Shown: positions 16,479-25,811, counted from the stretch's first letter. The stretch is DNA of 64,000 nucleotides from Qipengyuania spongiae (GCF_026168555.1 NZ_CP092471.1:1684501-1748500); one strand, 5' to 3'. Numbers and translations: made by a program. Notes: a model not told the origin generated them from the letters alone.

Positions 16479-17108
16479 ATGAGCCTTCACATCGGTGACA
16501 CCGCCCCCGACTTTACCGTCGACACCCAGAATGGCGAAATCAGCCTGCACGATTGGGCTGGCGATAGCTGGGTATTCTTCTTCAGCCACCCGGCCGACTT
16601 CACCCCCGTCTGCACTACGGAGATGGGCCGCACTGCGCAGCTCGCCAGCGAGTTCGACAAGCGCAATGTAAAGCCACTCGGCCTCTCGACCGACACTGCC
16701 GAAGAACACGCCAAGTGGATCGAAGACGTGAACGACACCCAGAACACGAATCTCGTGTTCCCGATCGTCGCTGATGCCGATCTCAAGATCGCCAAGCTCT
16801 ATGACATGATCCATCCGGATCAGAGCGAAACGGCGGCTGTGCGGTCGGTATTCATCATCGATCCGGACAAGAAGATTCGGCTCACCATGACCTATCCCAT
16901 GAGCGTAGGACGGAACTTCGACGAGATCCTGCGCGCGATCGATGCGCTCCAGTTCAGCGACAAGCATGGCGTGGCCACTCCCGCCGATTGGCGCGAAGGC
17001 AAGGATGCGATCATTCCACCATCGGTTTCCGACGAGGATGCAAAAGCCCGCTTCCCGCAGGGCTTCACCACGCTGCGCCCCTATCTGCGCACGGTAAAAA
17101 TCGATTGA
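16479..17108 (+). CDS. 1-Cys (Prx6-type) peroxiredoxin
   Basis: A 209-residue peroxiredoxin. The ATG at 16479 was chosen over 16449 because the upstream 10 residues are not conserved and AAGGAAA lies just before it. The catalytic motif SHPADFTPVCTTEMG contains the peroxidatic Cys. The C-terminal half (LQFSDKHGVATPADWREGKDAIIPPSVSDEDA) is the long Prx6-type arm ending with [10 protein letters not shown]. It reduces peroxides using thiols or ascorbate-like donors in the family. A terminator follows at 17134, then the MBL-rhodanese gene. Fragments of this same gene-terminator-gene junction recur inverted at 23203-23467. Confidence 0.93.
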   Translation: MSLHIGDTAPDFTVDTQNGEISLHDWAGDSWVFFFSHPADFTPVCTTEMGRTAQLASEFDKRNVKPLGLSTDTAEEHAKWIEDVNDTQNTNLVFPIVADADLKIAKLYDMIHPDQSETAAVRSVFIIDPDKKIRLTMTYPMSVGRNFDEILRAIDALQFSDKHGVATPADWREGKDAIIPPSVSDEDAKARFPQGFTTLRPYLRTVKID

Positions 17109-17133
17109 GCGTGACGCGCCATCGAATCTTTTG

Positions 17134-17166
17134 AAAGCGGGATCGGTTCGCGCCGGTCCCGCTTTT
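17134..17166 (+). terminator. Rho-independent terminator after the peroxiredoxin gene
   Basis: The stem AAAGCGGGATCGG pairs with CCGGTCCCGCTTT, with one G-T pair, around a short TTCGCG loop, and is followed by a T tract. A diverged copy occurs at 23376-23406 on the other strand. Confidence 0.8.
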
Positions 17167-17185
17167 TCCTTATGAAGGAGGCACC

Positions 17186-18538
17186 ATGCTGCTCGAGAAA
17201 ATTAAGACATCCGGACTGTCCCACCTATCCTACCTGATTGGTTCGGGCGGGAAGGCGGCCATCATCGATCCGCGCCGCGACTGCGAATGCTATGTCGAAA
17301 TGGCGCGCGCCGAGGGGCTGGAGATCACTCATATCTTCGAAACCCATCGCAACGAGGATCTGGTTTCGGGGGCGCCCATCCTGAGAGATTTGACCGGCGC
17401 GCGCGTCCTGCACGGTCCCAATTCTGTGGGCACGGTCGAATATGCCGAGACGGCTCACCAAGGTGATGAGTTTGAGATCGGACAGCTGAAAATTCGGGTG
17501 CTGGAGACACCGGGGCACACGGACGATCATCTTGCTTTCGTTCTTCACGACACTGCCTATCCCGATGGGCCAGTTGGAGTGTTCACGGGAGACGCGCTGT
17601 TCGTTGGCGATGTCGGACGGACGGACTTCTATCCCGAACGCAAACGCGAGGTCGCAGGTCTTCTCTACGATTCCCTCCACAAGATTCTCGATCTTGGCGA
17701 CCAGGTCATTCTATATCCTGCGCATGGAGCGGGTTCCGTCTGCGGGTCGGGAATGGCGGAACGCGAGTTCTCGACACTCGGCCATGAACGCGCGAACAAT
17801 CCGCGCCTTCAATTCGAAAGCCGGGATGCGTTCATCGACTTTAAGGTGGAAGAGAACCACTACCAGCCGCCGTATTTCCGGTTGATGGAGCGCCTTAATC
17901 TGGAAGGCGGCGAAGCTGCGCCTCGTGTGATGCGACCCAAGCGCCTGTCGCTGTCCGAATTGGAAAAGCTTGACGTCGACCACTTGGTCGATGTGCGCGA
18001 GCCGCTCGCGTTTGCCTCAGGCCATCTTCGCGGTTCCATGAACCTGCCAGTCGGGATGATCTCGGCATTCGCCGGATGGTTCATCCGTGAAGGCGACAAT
18101 GTCGCTCTTGTCGCTTCCGATGAAGACCAGCTCGAAGCTGCTATGACGCATCTCGTGCGGATCGCACTCGACAATATCGAAGGCGGTTATGTCGGCGTCG
18201 TGCCTGCCGCTGCCCAAGGCAAGGCGATGCGGACTATCCCGATGATCGGGACCGACGAAGTTGAACGGCGACTGGAGAGCGACGAACGTGACTGGACGCT
18301 GCTTGATGTGAGGGATGCGGACGAACGCGCGCAAAACGCGATCGAGGGTTCCGAGCATATCTACGTGGGTGAACTCAACGAGCAGTATCACGATCTCGAT
18401 CTGTCACAGCATTACACCCTGATGTGTGCAAGCGGGATGCGGGCCACGGTTGCTGCAGGATGGCTTGCGAGCCGCGGCTTCGAAAAGCTGGATGTCTATC
18501 TCGGCTCCATGGGTGCATGGAAAGCGGCCCATGACTGA
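17186..18538 (+). CDS. MBL-fold/double-rhodanese fusion with altered metal motif
   Basis: A 450-residue sulfurtransferase-type protein with AAGGAGG before the ATG. An MBL domain occupies about 1-240, a first rhodanese-like domain about 255-345 and a second about 350-450. In the MBL part the usual T-H-x-H-x-D-H motif reads THRNEDL (about 53-59), so two of its histidines are missing. Other ligand positions remain (TPGHTDDH, GDALFVGDVGR, YPAHGAGSVCG). The first rhodanese domain has no active-site Cys (VASDEDQ); the second has CASGMR with Cys near residue 414. It probably handles sulfane sulfur in the same pathway as SQR, but dioxygenase activity is doubtful. Confidence 0.85.
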   Translation: MLLEKIKTSGLSHLSYLIGSGGKAAIIDPRRDCECYVEMARAEGLEITHIFETHRNEDLVSGAPILRDLTGARVLHGPNSVGTVEYAETAHQGDEFEIGQLKIRVLETPGHTDDHLAFVLHDTAYPDGPVGVFTGDALFVGDVGRTDFYPERKREVAGLLYDSLHKILDLGDQVILYPAHGAGSVCGSGMAEREFSTLGHERANNPRLQFESRDAFIDFKVEENHYQPPYFRLMERLNLEGGEAAPRVMRPKRLSLSELEKLDVDHLVDVREPLAFASGHLRGSMNLPVGMISAFAGWFIREGDNVALVASDEDQLEAAMTHLVRIALDNIEGGYVGVVPAAAQGKAMRTIPMIGTDEVERRLESDERDWTLLDVRDADERAQNAIEGSEHIYVGELNEQYHDLDLSQHYTLMCASGMRATVAAGWLASRGFEKLDVYLGSMGAWKAAHD

Positions 18539-18764
18539 ACCGAGCTAGGCGGAGTTCTGGAACGAGCGTTACGCAGCGGACGAGTATCTGTTCGGGACCG
18601 CGCCCAACGCTTTTCTGGCGCGCGAGGCGCACCGCCTGACTCCCGGATCGAAAGTCTTGGCTGTCGCCGATGGCGAGGGGCGCAACAGCGTATTTCTGGC
18701 CCAGCATGGCCATCGCGTCGTCGCTACCGACGTTTCAGAAAGGGCGCTCGACAAAGCGAGAGCT
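18531..18764 (+). pseudogene. Truncated SAM-dependent methyltransferase (TehB-like) with internal amber
   Basis: The ATG at 18531 overlaps the preceding stop and opens MTEPS, then TAG at 18546-18548, then the frame continues AEFWNERYAADEYLFGTAPN. It runs through the SAM-binding segment SKVLAVADGEGRNSVFLAQ and ends at DVSERALDKARA, where IS21-like sequence begins. The TAG stands where a Gln codon (CAG) would be expected. The gene is therefore broken twice, by a nonsense codon and by loss of its 3' half. Small methyltransferases of this type are common next to sulfur and tellurite detoxification genes. Confidence 0.8.
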
Positions 18765-19648
18765 TGTGGATCGGCGTGCAAAAGGGACCCTGTTAGCGGG
18801 GTGATCGGCGTCTAAAAGGGACCCCTCATTCTGATGGTGTAGTTGACCGCCTGGTTTTCCAGGTGGTGAGATCGGGATGTTGGTGGTGGAGACGGTCGTT
18901 CGGATTAGGCGGGAACACGCGAGCGGGAAGGCGATCAAGGCGATTGCGCGCGATCTGCGGTTATCCCGCAAGGTGGTGCGCAAGGCGATCCGGGCACCAG
19001 AAGGCGCATTCGATTATCGCCGCACGGTTCAACCGCTGCCTCGGCTTGGGCCGTTCCAGGAGCGGCTCGATACGCTGCTGACGGAGAATGAGGCCCGGCA
19101 CCGGCGCGATCGGCTGCGGATGACGCGGATCCATGATCTGCTGTGCCGTGAGGGGTTCGAGGGCTCCTATGATGCGGTCCGGCGCTATGCCCAGCGCTGG
19201 AGGGAAGCGCGTCGCAAGGATGCGGGCGACGGCGCGCCAGCCTTCATCCCGCTAATGTTCAAGCCTGGCGAGGCATACCAGTTTGACTGGAGCCACGAGG
19301 ATGTGGAGATCGCGGGTAAGCCGATGCGAGTGAAGGTGGCGCATATGCGGCTGTGCGCGTCACGGGCAGTCTACGTCCGGGCCTATCCGCGCGAGACGCA
19401 GGAGATGGTGTTTGATGCCCATGCTCGCGGGTTTGCGTTCTTTGGCGGCGTTCCCCTGCGCGGCATCTACGATAACATGAAGACCGCGGTCACCGCCGTG
19501 TTCGCTGGCAAGGAGCGCGTGTTCAACCGCCGGTTCCTGGTTATGGCCGATCATTATATGGTGGAGCCGACCGCCTGCTCTCCGGCGGCGGAAGGCGAGA
19601 AAGGGCAGGTCGAGAACCAGGTCCAGACCATCCGGGGACGCTTCTTCC
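18765..19648 (+). mobile_element. IS21-family remnant: left end plus truncated istA
   Basis: The left end is TGTGGATCGGCGTGCAAAAG followed by two internal direct repeats, GATCGGCGT(..)AAAAGGGACCC, at 18769-18790 and 18803-18825, as in IS21-type terminal multiple repeats. The transposase frame from ATG 18877 encodes an N-terminal helix-turn-helix (RLSRKVVRKAIRAPEGAFDY), then the DDE catalytic core start (GEAYQFDWSHEDVEIAGKP; DNMKTAVTAVF). It stops matching after EKGQVENQVQTIRGRFF at about 19648, well before the normal C-terminus. No istB and no right end are present, so the element cannot transpose by itself. Confidence 0.85.
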
Positions 19649-20044
19649 AATGTCGCGCTGCTCCCCATGCTGGCGGGCAAGCCAAATGCTCTGGCCCGCA
19701 AGGAGGCGCACGACCTGCTGGAGGCGCTCGATGTCGCGCACCGCGCAGCGGCCATGCCTTCGCAGTTGTCGGGCGGCGAGCAGCAGCGGGTTTCCATTGC
19801 ACGGGCATTGGTCAACCGACCGCCGGTAATACTCGCCGACGAGCCGACTGCGCCGCTCGACAGCGTTCGCGCACTGGCTGTGGTTGATCTGCTCAACACC
19901 ATGGCCAAACAGTTCGAAACCGCGATCATTGTCGTTACACATGACGAGAAGATCATCCCGACCTTCCGCCGCCTCTACAATATCCGCGATGGCGTGACGA
20001 TCGAGGAGCTGCAGCTCGAGGCTTCCCCCGCGCGCCGGACCTGA
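19649..20044 (+). pseudogene. 5'-truncated ABC-transporter ATPase (LolD/MacB-like)
   Basis: Sequence from about 19649 encodes NVALLPMLAGKP, then the signature LSGGEQQRVSIARALVNRP, Walker B VILADEPTAPLDS and the H-loop VVTHDEK, and ends normally at 20044. Walker A and the first 90 or so residues are missing. The upstream junction is fused out of frame to the truncated istA. The closest family is the LolD/MacB/FtsE-type exporter ATPases. An ATG at 19667 is available but any product could not bind ATP properly. It ends 2 bases from the convergent P-type ATPase stop. Confidence 0.85.
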
Positions 20045-20046
20045 TA

Positions 20047-22860
20047 TCACAGGGACATGGTCGATCGTCGGCGAAGCAGCTTGCGCCCTTCACTGAACCA
20101 CAGGACCGCACTACCCATGGCCAGGCAGATCAGCCAGTCATCCAACGCCAGCGGAACCGTGCCGAAAGCCGCATTCAGTGGCGAAAGATGGATTACCGCT
20201 ACCTGCAGCAAGGCTGACAGGAGAACCGCAGCCCATAGCCAGCGGTTTGCGAACCAATGGGTAAATGCGCTGATCACGTCGGATCGTGCGCAGAACGCAT
20301 TGAAGAGCTGCGCAAACACCAAAGTAGTGAAGCCGGCGGTGCGGGCGTGGTCTATATCATGGCTGCCCTCAACCAGACCGCCTGGCAGATAGATGTCGAT
20401 TGTCCCAAGGGCGGCTAGCGCCATCACCAGCCCGAGACTCAACACATCGCGCCACATCCGCGCATCAATGGTGGGCGAGCTGCGCCGGCGGGGCGGGCGC
20501 TCCATCACGTCGCCGATCTCCGGGTCGACCCCCATGGCAAGGGCAGGCCCGGAATCGGTAATAAGGTTTATCCACAGGATCTGCGTCGCCAGCAATGGCA
20601 AGACCAGACCAGCACCATTGCTCGCATCGTCGAGGCCGATGACCCCTGCGCCGACAACGCCCAGGAATACCGTCAGCACTTCGCCCATGTTGGAGGAAAG
20701 AAGGTAGCGCAGGAACTTGCGTATATTGTCGAAGATGGCCCGGCCTTCGCGCACGGCCGCAACGATCGTGGCGAAATTGTCGTCGGCCAGGATCATCTTC
20801 GCGGCCTCTTTCGTCACTTCGGTGCCGGTCTGGCCCATCGCGATCCCGATGTCCGCAGACTTGAGTGCCGGGGCATCGTTCACCCCATCGCCGGTCATTG
20901 CGACGATCTCGCCATCTGTCTGCAAGGCATCGACGATCCGCAGCTTGTGAACCGGCGCAACCCGCGCATAGACTTGCGTCTCGCGAACCGCGCGGGCCAA
21001 CTGCATGTCATCCAGCGCATCGAGGTCGGTCCCGGTCAGTACCCTTGCATCATTCGATGTTATTCCAAGTTGCGCCGCGATCCGGGCAGCAGTGCGGGGA
21101 TGATCGCCGGTGATCATGACGACACGAATGCCCGCGCGCTGCGCCTCGGCGATCGCGATGGCGGCCTCTTCGCGCGGAGGATCGATGATGCCCACCGTGC
21201 CGACGAAGATCAGGTCGCGTTCAAGCGATCCATCCAGCTTTGCCTCTTCGCCGGGAACAAGCGGACGATAGGCAACCGCGAGCGTTCGAAGCGCGTCATT
21301 CGAAAGCCGCTCGACATCGGCGCGAGCTTTTGCCCGGACAATGTCGTCGAAGGGCCGGATGTCCATGCCGACGCGGATGCCCGTGCATCGATCCATCAGC
21401 ACATCGGGGGCACCCTTTGCGATCAGCACGAGTTCGCCGCCGTGCTCCCGGTCGCGCTCGATCGTCGACATCATCTTGCGTTCAGACGTGAAGGGCAATT
21501 CGGCAGTGCGTTCGAACCGTGCCTGTCGTCGGGTGTCGGCGCCCAACTTCTTTTCGGCAACCAGGAAGGCCGCCTCGGTCGGATCGCCATCGATGGCCCA
21601 GGTCCCGTCGGCTAGCATGCGAAGACCGGCGTTGCCGGCAAGGCTGCCGCCGCTCAGCACGACGATATGCTCCGCCCTCAGCGCGTCATCGAGCGATGCA
21701 CTGCCTTGCGCCTCGAAAGTGCCGTGCGGCGAGTAGCCCGTGCCCGTCACCCGGCTTTCGCCCGAAGCCGTGATGACGCGCTGGATGGTCATCTGCGAGC
21801 GGGTAAGCGTACCTGTCTTGTCGGAACAGATGACCGTCGCCGAACCCAGGGTTTCGACCGAGGAAAGCTTCTTCACCACGGCGTTGTGCGCCGCCATTCG
21901 CTGAACCCCGAGAGCTAGGACGAGCGACAAGATCGCCGGCAGTCCCTCCGGCACGGCGGCGACCGCAAGCGAGACGCCCAGGAGCAGGACAGTTGCGATG
22001 TCGTTCGGCGTCTCGACCGGTTGGACGATAATCAGCGTCGCCATGACAACTGCCGCGATGATCACCACGCTTGTGCCGAGGATCCGCCCCAGCCGAGCCA
22101 CTTCGCGCTGTAGCGGCGTAGCCTCTTCGCGTGTCTCGTCGAGCATGGTGGCGATGCGGCCCATCTCGGTTCGCATACCGATGGCGGTGACGATTGCGCG
22201 GCCGGTGCCCTGTGCGACCGCGGTGCCTTTGAAGACCATCGAAGTCCGGTCGGCGAGGGCCGCCGGAGCGGGCAGGGTGGCCGCATCCTTTGCGACCGCT
22301 TCGCTTTCGCCGGTGAGCGATGCCTCCTGAACGCGCAGCGAGGCCGCCAGGATCAACCTCGCATCCGCACCGACTGCGTCGCCCTCCTCGAGCAGCAGCA
22401 CGTCGCCAGGCACCAGTTCTCTAGCGGGTATCCGCTGCCTGCGACCGTCACGCATTACCGACGAGGTCACCGCTGTCATCTTCGCAAGTGCCGCTACCGC
22501 GCTTGCTGCCTTGCTCTCTTCGACGAAGCCCAAAACCGCGTTAAGCAGGATGACAATCGCGATGACCAAGGCGTCGACAGGCCACTCCCGCTCCCCCTCG
22601 ATGAGCCAGATCGCAAGCGTCACCGCAATCGCTGCGAGGAGGAGGTAGACCAGCGGATCCCGGAACTGCGCAAGAATACGGCGCCACAGCGGCGGCCCCT
22701 TTACCGTCCGTAGTTCGTTGGAGCCAAAGCGGGCCAGTCGCTCGCTCGCATCATGCGCGGACAATCCCTTTGCAGGATCGACGCCCAGCGCGGAAGCGGC
22801 TTCCTCCGGCGATCCGGTGGATGGATCGTCGAGGTCGATCAACTCGGTCGGATCGGCCAT
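20047..22860 (-). CDS. P2-type cation-transporting ATPase (Ca2+-ATPase-like)
   Basis: A 937-residue P-type ATPase of full length. An N-terminal cation-ATPase domain (about 15-85) is followed by helices 1-2, the actuator loop with TGES (183-186), helix 4 with PEGL (304-307), the phosphorylation motif DKTGTLT (Asp about 347), the nucleotide segment KGAPDVL, MITGDHPRTA and the hinge GDGVNDAPALKSADIGIAMG. The last helices include LWINLITDSGPALAMGVDP. Such P2 pumps extrude Ca2+ or related cations, or import monovalent ions; the ion is not certain. It is a single gene, convergent to the IS/ABC remnant, with no coupled neighbour. Related ATPases are common in stress islands of this kind. Confidence 0.92.
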   Translation of the reverse strand: MADPTELIDLDDPSTGSPEEAASALGVDPAKGLSAHDASERLARFGSNELRTVKGPPLWRRILAQFRDPLVYLLLAAIAVTLAIWLIEGEREWPVDALVIAIVILLNAVLGFVEESKAASAVAALAKMTAVTSSVMRDGRRQRIPARELVPGDVLLLEEGDAVGADARLILAASLRVQEASLTGESEAVAKDAATLPAPAALADRTSMVFKGTAVAQGTGRAIVTAIGMRTEMGRIATMLDETREEATPLQREVARLGRILGTSVVIIAAVVMATLIIVQPVETPNDIATVLLLGVSLAVAAVPEGLPAILSLVLALGVQRMAAHNAVVKKLSSVETLGSATVICSDKTGTLTRSQMTIQRVITASGESRVTGTGYSPHGTFEAQGSASLDDALRAEHIVVLSGGSLAGNAGLRMLADGTWAIDGDPTEAAFLVAEKKLGADTRRQARFERTAELPFTSERKMMSTIERDREHGGELVLIAKGAPDVLMDRCTGIRVGMDIRPFDDIVRAKARADVERLSNDALRTLAVAYRPLVPGEEAKLDGSLERDLIFVGTVGIIDPPREEAAIAIAEAQRAGIRVVMITGDHPRTAARIAAQLGITSNDARVLTGTDLDALDDMQLARAVRETQVYARVAPVHKLRIVDALQTDGEIVAMTGDGVNDAPALKSADIGIAMGQTGTEVTKEAAKMILADDNFATIVAAVREGRAIFDNIRKFLRYLLSSNMGEVLTVFLGVVGAGVIGLDDASNGAGLVLPLLATQILWINLITDSGPALAMGVDPEIGDVMERPPRRRSSPTIDARMWRDVLSLGLVMALAALGTIDIYLPGGLVEGSHDIDHARTAGFTTLVFAQLFNAFCARSDVISAFTHWFANRWLWAAVLLSALLQVAVIHLSPLNAAFGTVPLALDDWLICLAMGSAVLWFSEGRKLLRRRSTMSL

Positions 22861-22881
22861 GCGCTCTCTCGTCTCTGGTTA

Positions 22882-23148
<267 letters not shown>

Positions 23149-23202
23149 TCAAGAATGCTTGCCACCGCCGCTGCCTCTCATCCATGCCTTCGGCATCCTC
23201 CG

Positions 23203-23356
23203 AGCATATGTGCGTGATTTCCAGCCCCTCCGCGCGCGCCAGTTCAAGGTAGCATTCGCAGTCGCGACGTGGATCGATCACCGCGGCCTTGCCGCCAGAG
23301 CCGATGAGGTAGGACAAGTGGGACAGACCGGGCGTCTTGATTTTTTCGAGCAGCAT
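23203..23356 (-). pseudogene. 5' fragment of a second MBL-rhodanese gene
   Basis: The minus-strand frame from 23356 begins MLLEKIKTPGLSHLSYLIGS and is nearly identical, for 51 residues up to LEITHI, to the intact gene at 17186. It then diverges into an unrelated tail (SEDAEGMDERQRRWQAF). The upstream terminator and the last codons of a peroxiredoxin gene are copied with it, so a whole junction was duplicated and inverted. Confidence 0.85.
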
Positions 23357-23375
23357 ATTGTCTCCCTACATAGCA

Positions 23376-23406
23376 AAAAGCGGGACCGGCGCGAACCGAT
23401 CCCGCT
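23376..23406 (-). terminator. Copy of the peroxiredoxin terminator
   Basis: The inverted repeat AGCGGGATCGG/CCGGTCCCGCT, read on the minus strand and followed by T-rich sequence, is a near copy of the hairpin at 17134-17166. It lies between the peroxiredoxin tail and the truncated MBL-rhodanese start, preserving the original gene order. Confidence 0.7.
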
Positions 23407-23434
23407 GTTAAAAAAATTCAAATGAGGTTCGCGC

Positions 23435-23625
<191 letters not shown>

Positions 23626-23767
23626 GCGATCGCTACCCGAGTCATCGGGCGACCGCTCGAGCCTGATCCCCGACTGCTCGCTTGCGGAATATCCGCGGGC
23701 GAGTGGTCGGGGGACTTTCACGCATTCGAAGTTGGACCCCGCATGGTGATCGGGGTAGGTCGCGACC
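23626..23767. other. Non-coding gap between the katG fragment and cytochrome c gene
   Basis: Contains the perfect hairpin AGCGATCGCCGCTAAGCGATCGCT over 23611-23634, which may act as a terminator-like structure overlapping the katG stop, and a GGCG-rich stretch. No promoter for the cytochrome gene could be assigned. Confidence 0.35.
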
Positions 23768-24169
23768 ATGTGTAAATTTCCAGGTCTCACCATTCTTTTG
23801 CTGTTCACAACGGCGTGCACGCCCGAGATGATACCCAAGGCAGGGGCACCAAACCCCGCCACGACTGCGGAAGGTGCCGGCTCAATCCGAGAATCTGCTG
23901 AGGCCAGGGGGCTGGCATTTGCGCAACAGCATTGTTCCGGTTGCCATGCTGTGAGCGCCGGACGACGATACTCCCCGAACGTTGATGCCCCGACCTTTGA
24001 ATCTGTCGTCAACACGCCAGGCCTGACCGGCGCGACGATCAAGCCCTGGCTGCAGAAATCACACAATTTTCCCGATGTGATGAACTTTGCCATCGATCCC
24101 GACCAGATCGATAACCTTGCTGCCTACATGATATCATTGCAGCGAAGCGATTACGTACCACCGATCTGA
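23768..24169 (+). CDS. Lipoprotein c-type cytochrome
   Basis: A 133-residue exported protein. The N-terminal signal (TILLLFTTAC) ends in a lipobox Cys at about residue 17. One haem-binding site CSGCH lies near residue 57 (FAQQHCSGCHAVSAG). A C-terminal helix pair follows with PGLTGATIKPWLQKSHNFPDVMNF and AAYMISLQRSDYVPPI. It would be a periplasmic monohaem electron carrier anchored in the membrane. A paralogue with the same layout is at 30259-30612. Its gene neighbours do not reveal its redox partner. Confidence 0.88.
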   Translation: MCKFPGLTILLLFTTACTPEMIPKAGAPNPATTAEGAGSIRESAEARGLAFAQQHCSGCHAVSAGRRYSPNVDAPTFESVVNTPGLTGATIKPWLQKSHNFPDVMNFAIDPDQIDNLAAYMISLQRSDYVPPI

Positions 24170-24304
24170 CATGGGATAGACCGCAGTGGTTACGGGCAGG
24201 AACCATGTCCAATTGGTTGCCGGCACGGTACTGCTATGCTCTGATCGGTATTGCCTCCCACAACGCTGAATTAGAGGGAGCAGGAGGCAAACACGCGATC
24301 CCGG

Positions 24305-24547
24305 TCAGGCGTTTTCGGTAAGAGCCTGGGCAATCTGGTCCTTGAGCGCGAGGCGCTGTTTGCGCAGTTCGGTTTCGCGATCCTGCGACACCGGCGCGAT
24401 GTTGGTTTCCGCGCGATGGATCTCGTCGTTAACTGCGTCATAGTCCACCAGGAGCTTGGCGAACCGGGTGTTCGACACCTTCAGAGCGTGGATCTGGTCC
24501 ATCTGGTCAGGAAATTCATCGCCCAGAGTGTGGGGGGTATTCGACAT
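24305..24547 (-). CDS. YdcH/DUF465-family small protein
   Basis: An 80-residue, highly charged, probably coiled-coil protein with the YdcH/DUF465 core LKVSNTRFAKLLVDYDAVNDEIHRAE and LRKQRLALKDQIAQAL. GGAG lies 8 bases before the ATG. Family members are small cytosolic proteins of unknown function, common in alphaproteobacteria and often near stress genes. It is transcribed alone, away from the dksA-like gene. Confidence 0.82.
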   Translation of the reverse strand: MSNTPHTLGDEFPDQMDQIHALKVSNTRFAKLLVDYDAVNDEIHRAETNIAPVSQDRETELRKQRLALKDQIAQALTENA

Positions 24548-24807
24548 TCACATTCTCCAATCGCAATCACGGCCCAGTCTCAAATGCGGCTGGAAGATTC
24601 CCTCGCGCCGCGCCGGAACTGGCCGTTCTTTAACCCTAGGGATGGCGAGCACAACTGTCGACGTCGCTTGAAGGCCGGAAGAAATCCTGCAGGCCGGCAT
24701 AAAACAACCAATCTTTGCCTGCCGGCTTTGCGCCGAAGGACTTCTCGTTGTCAGGCAGCGGCGGCACTTGCTACCAAAGGGCTGGAGACTTGAAAGGATT
24801 ATTGTCC
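24548..24807. promoter_or_regulatory. Divergent intergenic region between ydcH-like and dksA-like genes
   Basis: Holds the promoters of both flanking genes. An inverted repeat GCCGGCA/TGCCGGC (about 24691 and 24719) can form a stem; its role is unknown. No other gene was recognised. Confidence 0.35.
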
Positions 24808-25134
24808 ATGCCGAATGCCGACGCCGCCCGAGCACGCCTTTCGCAACAACTCACCGAACTCGCAGGCCGGCAGCAGCGCCTCGCTCAGGATCTGGCGGAA
24901 CCCTTGAACCCCGACTCGTCCGAACAGGCGGTCGAGATGGAGGATGACGCCTCTCTCGAAGCGCAGGCCGCGCTGGTCGCGCGCGAAATCGCGTCGGTCA
25001 ACCGCGCCTTGTTACGCATCGAAAATGGCACCTACGGCGAATGTGTTCGCTGCGGCGATGCCATCGCTCCCAAGCGTCTTGAGGCGCGCCCGGAAGCCGC
25101 ACTCTGCATTTCCTGCGCAAGCAGCGAGCAATGA
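24808..25134 (+). CDS. DksA/TraR-family zinc-finger protein
   Basis: A 108-residue protein. The ATG at 24808 follows AAAGGA; an upstream in-frame extension is not conserved. A coiled-coil N-terminus (about 1-70) precedes a zinc finger of the DksA C4 type: YGECVRCGDAIAPKRLEARP then ALCISC. Such proteins insert into the RNA polymerase secondary channel and modulate stress transcription; short forms also occur with acid- or redox-stress genes. It is followed 20 bases later by the DUF924 gene, possibly cotranscribed. Confidence 0.87.
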   Translation: MPNADAARARLSQQLTELAGRQQRLAQDLAEPLNPDSSEQAVEMEDDASLEAQAALVAREIASVNRALLRIENGTYGECVRCGDAIAPKRLEARPEAALCISCASSEQ

Positions 25135-25154
25135 TATCGTCCGATTGAAAGCGC

Positions 25155-25811
25155 ATGATCGAAACCCCTGCTCAGCCGTGGCACGACGTTCTGGACTTCT
25201 GGTTTCCGGAAGGGCGCAGCAAGGATGTGGACGCAGAGACTCATCGCAAGCATTGGTTCTGGCGCATGCAGGGAGGCGCCGACGAGTCGATCGTCGCCCG
25301 GTTTCCAGAACTGACGACCCGTGGGGCGAAAGGCGGGCTCGATCACTGGGCAGGCGATCCGGAGGGACGACTTTCGCTCATTATCCTGCTGGATCAGTTT
25401 TCACGGTCACTCTGGCGGGGCACGACGCGGGCATTCGCGCAGGATGCCGCCGCCCTGAAACTGGCGCTGACGGGGTTGGCAACTGACCACTATGAAGCTC
25501 TCGATACGCCGTGGTTCAAGATCGCCTTCACCCAGCCACTCGGTCACTGCGAAGGCCACGACCACCTCGAGCGGATCGACCTTCTGATCCGCCTGCGGGT
25601 AGAAATTGCGTCAAGCGCCCCGGATCATTTGCAGCCGATTTATCGTTCCCTGGTGAAACAGGCAGAAGACGTGCGCCAGGTGATTGCTGCGTTTGGCCGC
25701 CACCCGCACCGCAATCAAATCCTCGATAGGCAATCGACGCCTGCGGAAAAGGCATACCTGCAAAAGGGGGATTTTCCGCACCTGCGCGCATTTCAACCAG
25801 AACGCCTGTGA
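25155..25811 (+). CDS. DUF924-family protein
   Basis: A 218-residue soluble helical protein. The family motifs are VLDFWFPEG at the start, LIILLDQFSRSLWRGT (about 75-90), PWFKIAFTQPLGHCEGHDH (about 118-136) and FGRHPHRNQILDR (about 182-194). DUF924 proteins are widespread in proteobacteria; their fold is TPR-like and their function unknown. It lies 20 bases downstream of the dksA-like gene and upstream of osmC. Confidence 0.87.
   Translation: MIETPAQPWHDVLDFWFPEGRSKDVDAETHRKHWFWRMQGGADESIVARFPELTTRGAKGGLDHWAGDPEGRLSLIILLDQFSRSLWRGTTRAFAQDAAALKLALTGLATDHYEALDTPWFKIAFTQPLGHCEGHDHLERIDLLIRLRVEIASSAPDHLQPIYRSLVKQAEDVRQVIAAFGRHPHRNQILDRQSTPAEKAYLQKGDFPHLRAFQPERL

Noticed and set aside
18877..19887. 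336-codon frame as one intact transposase
   Set aside because: Only about the first 257 residues are IstA; the rest is out-of-frame ABC ATPase sequence.
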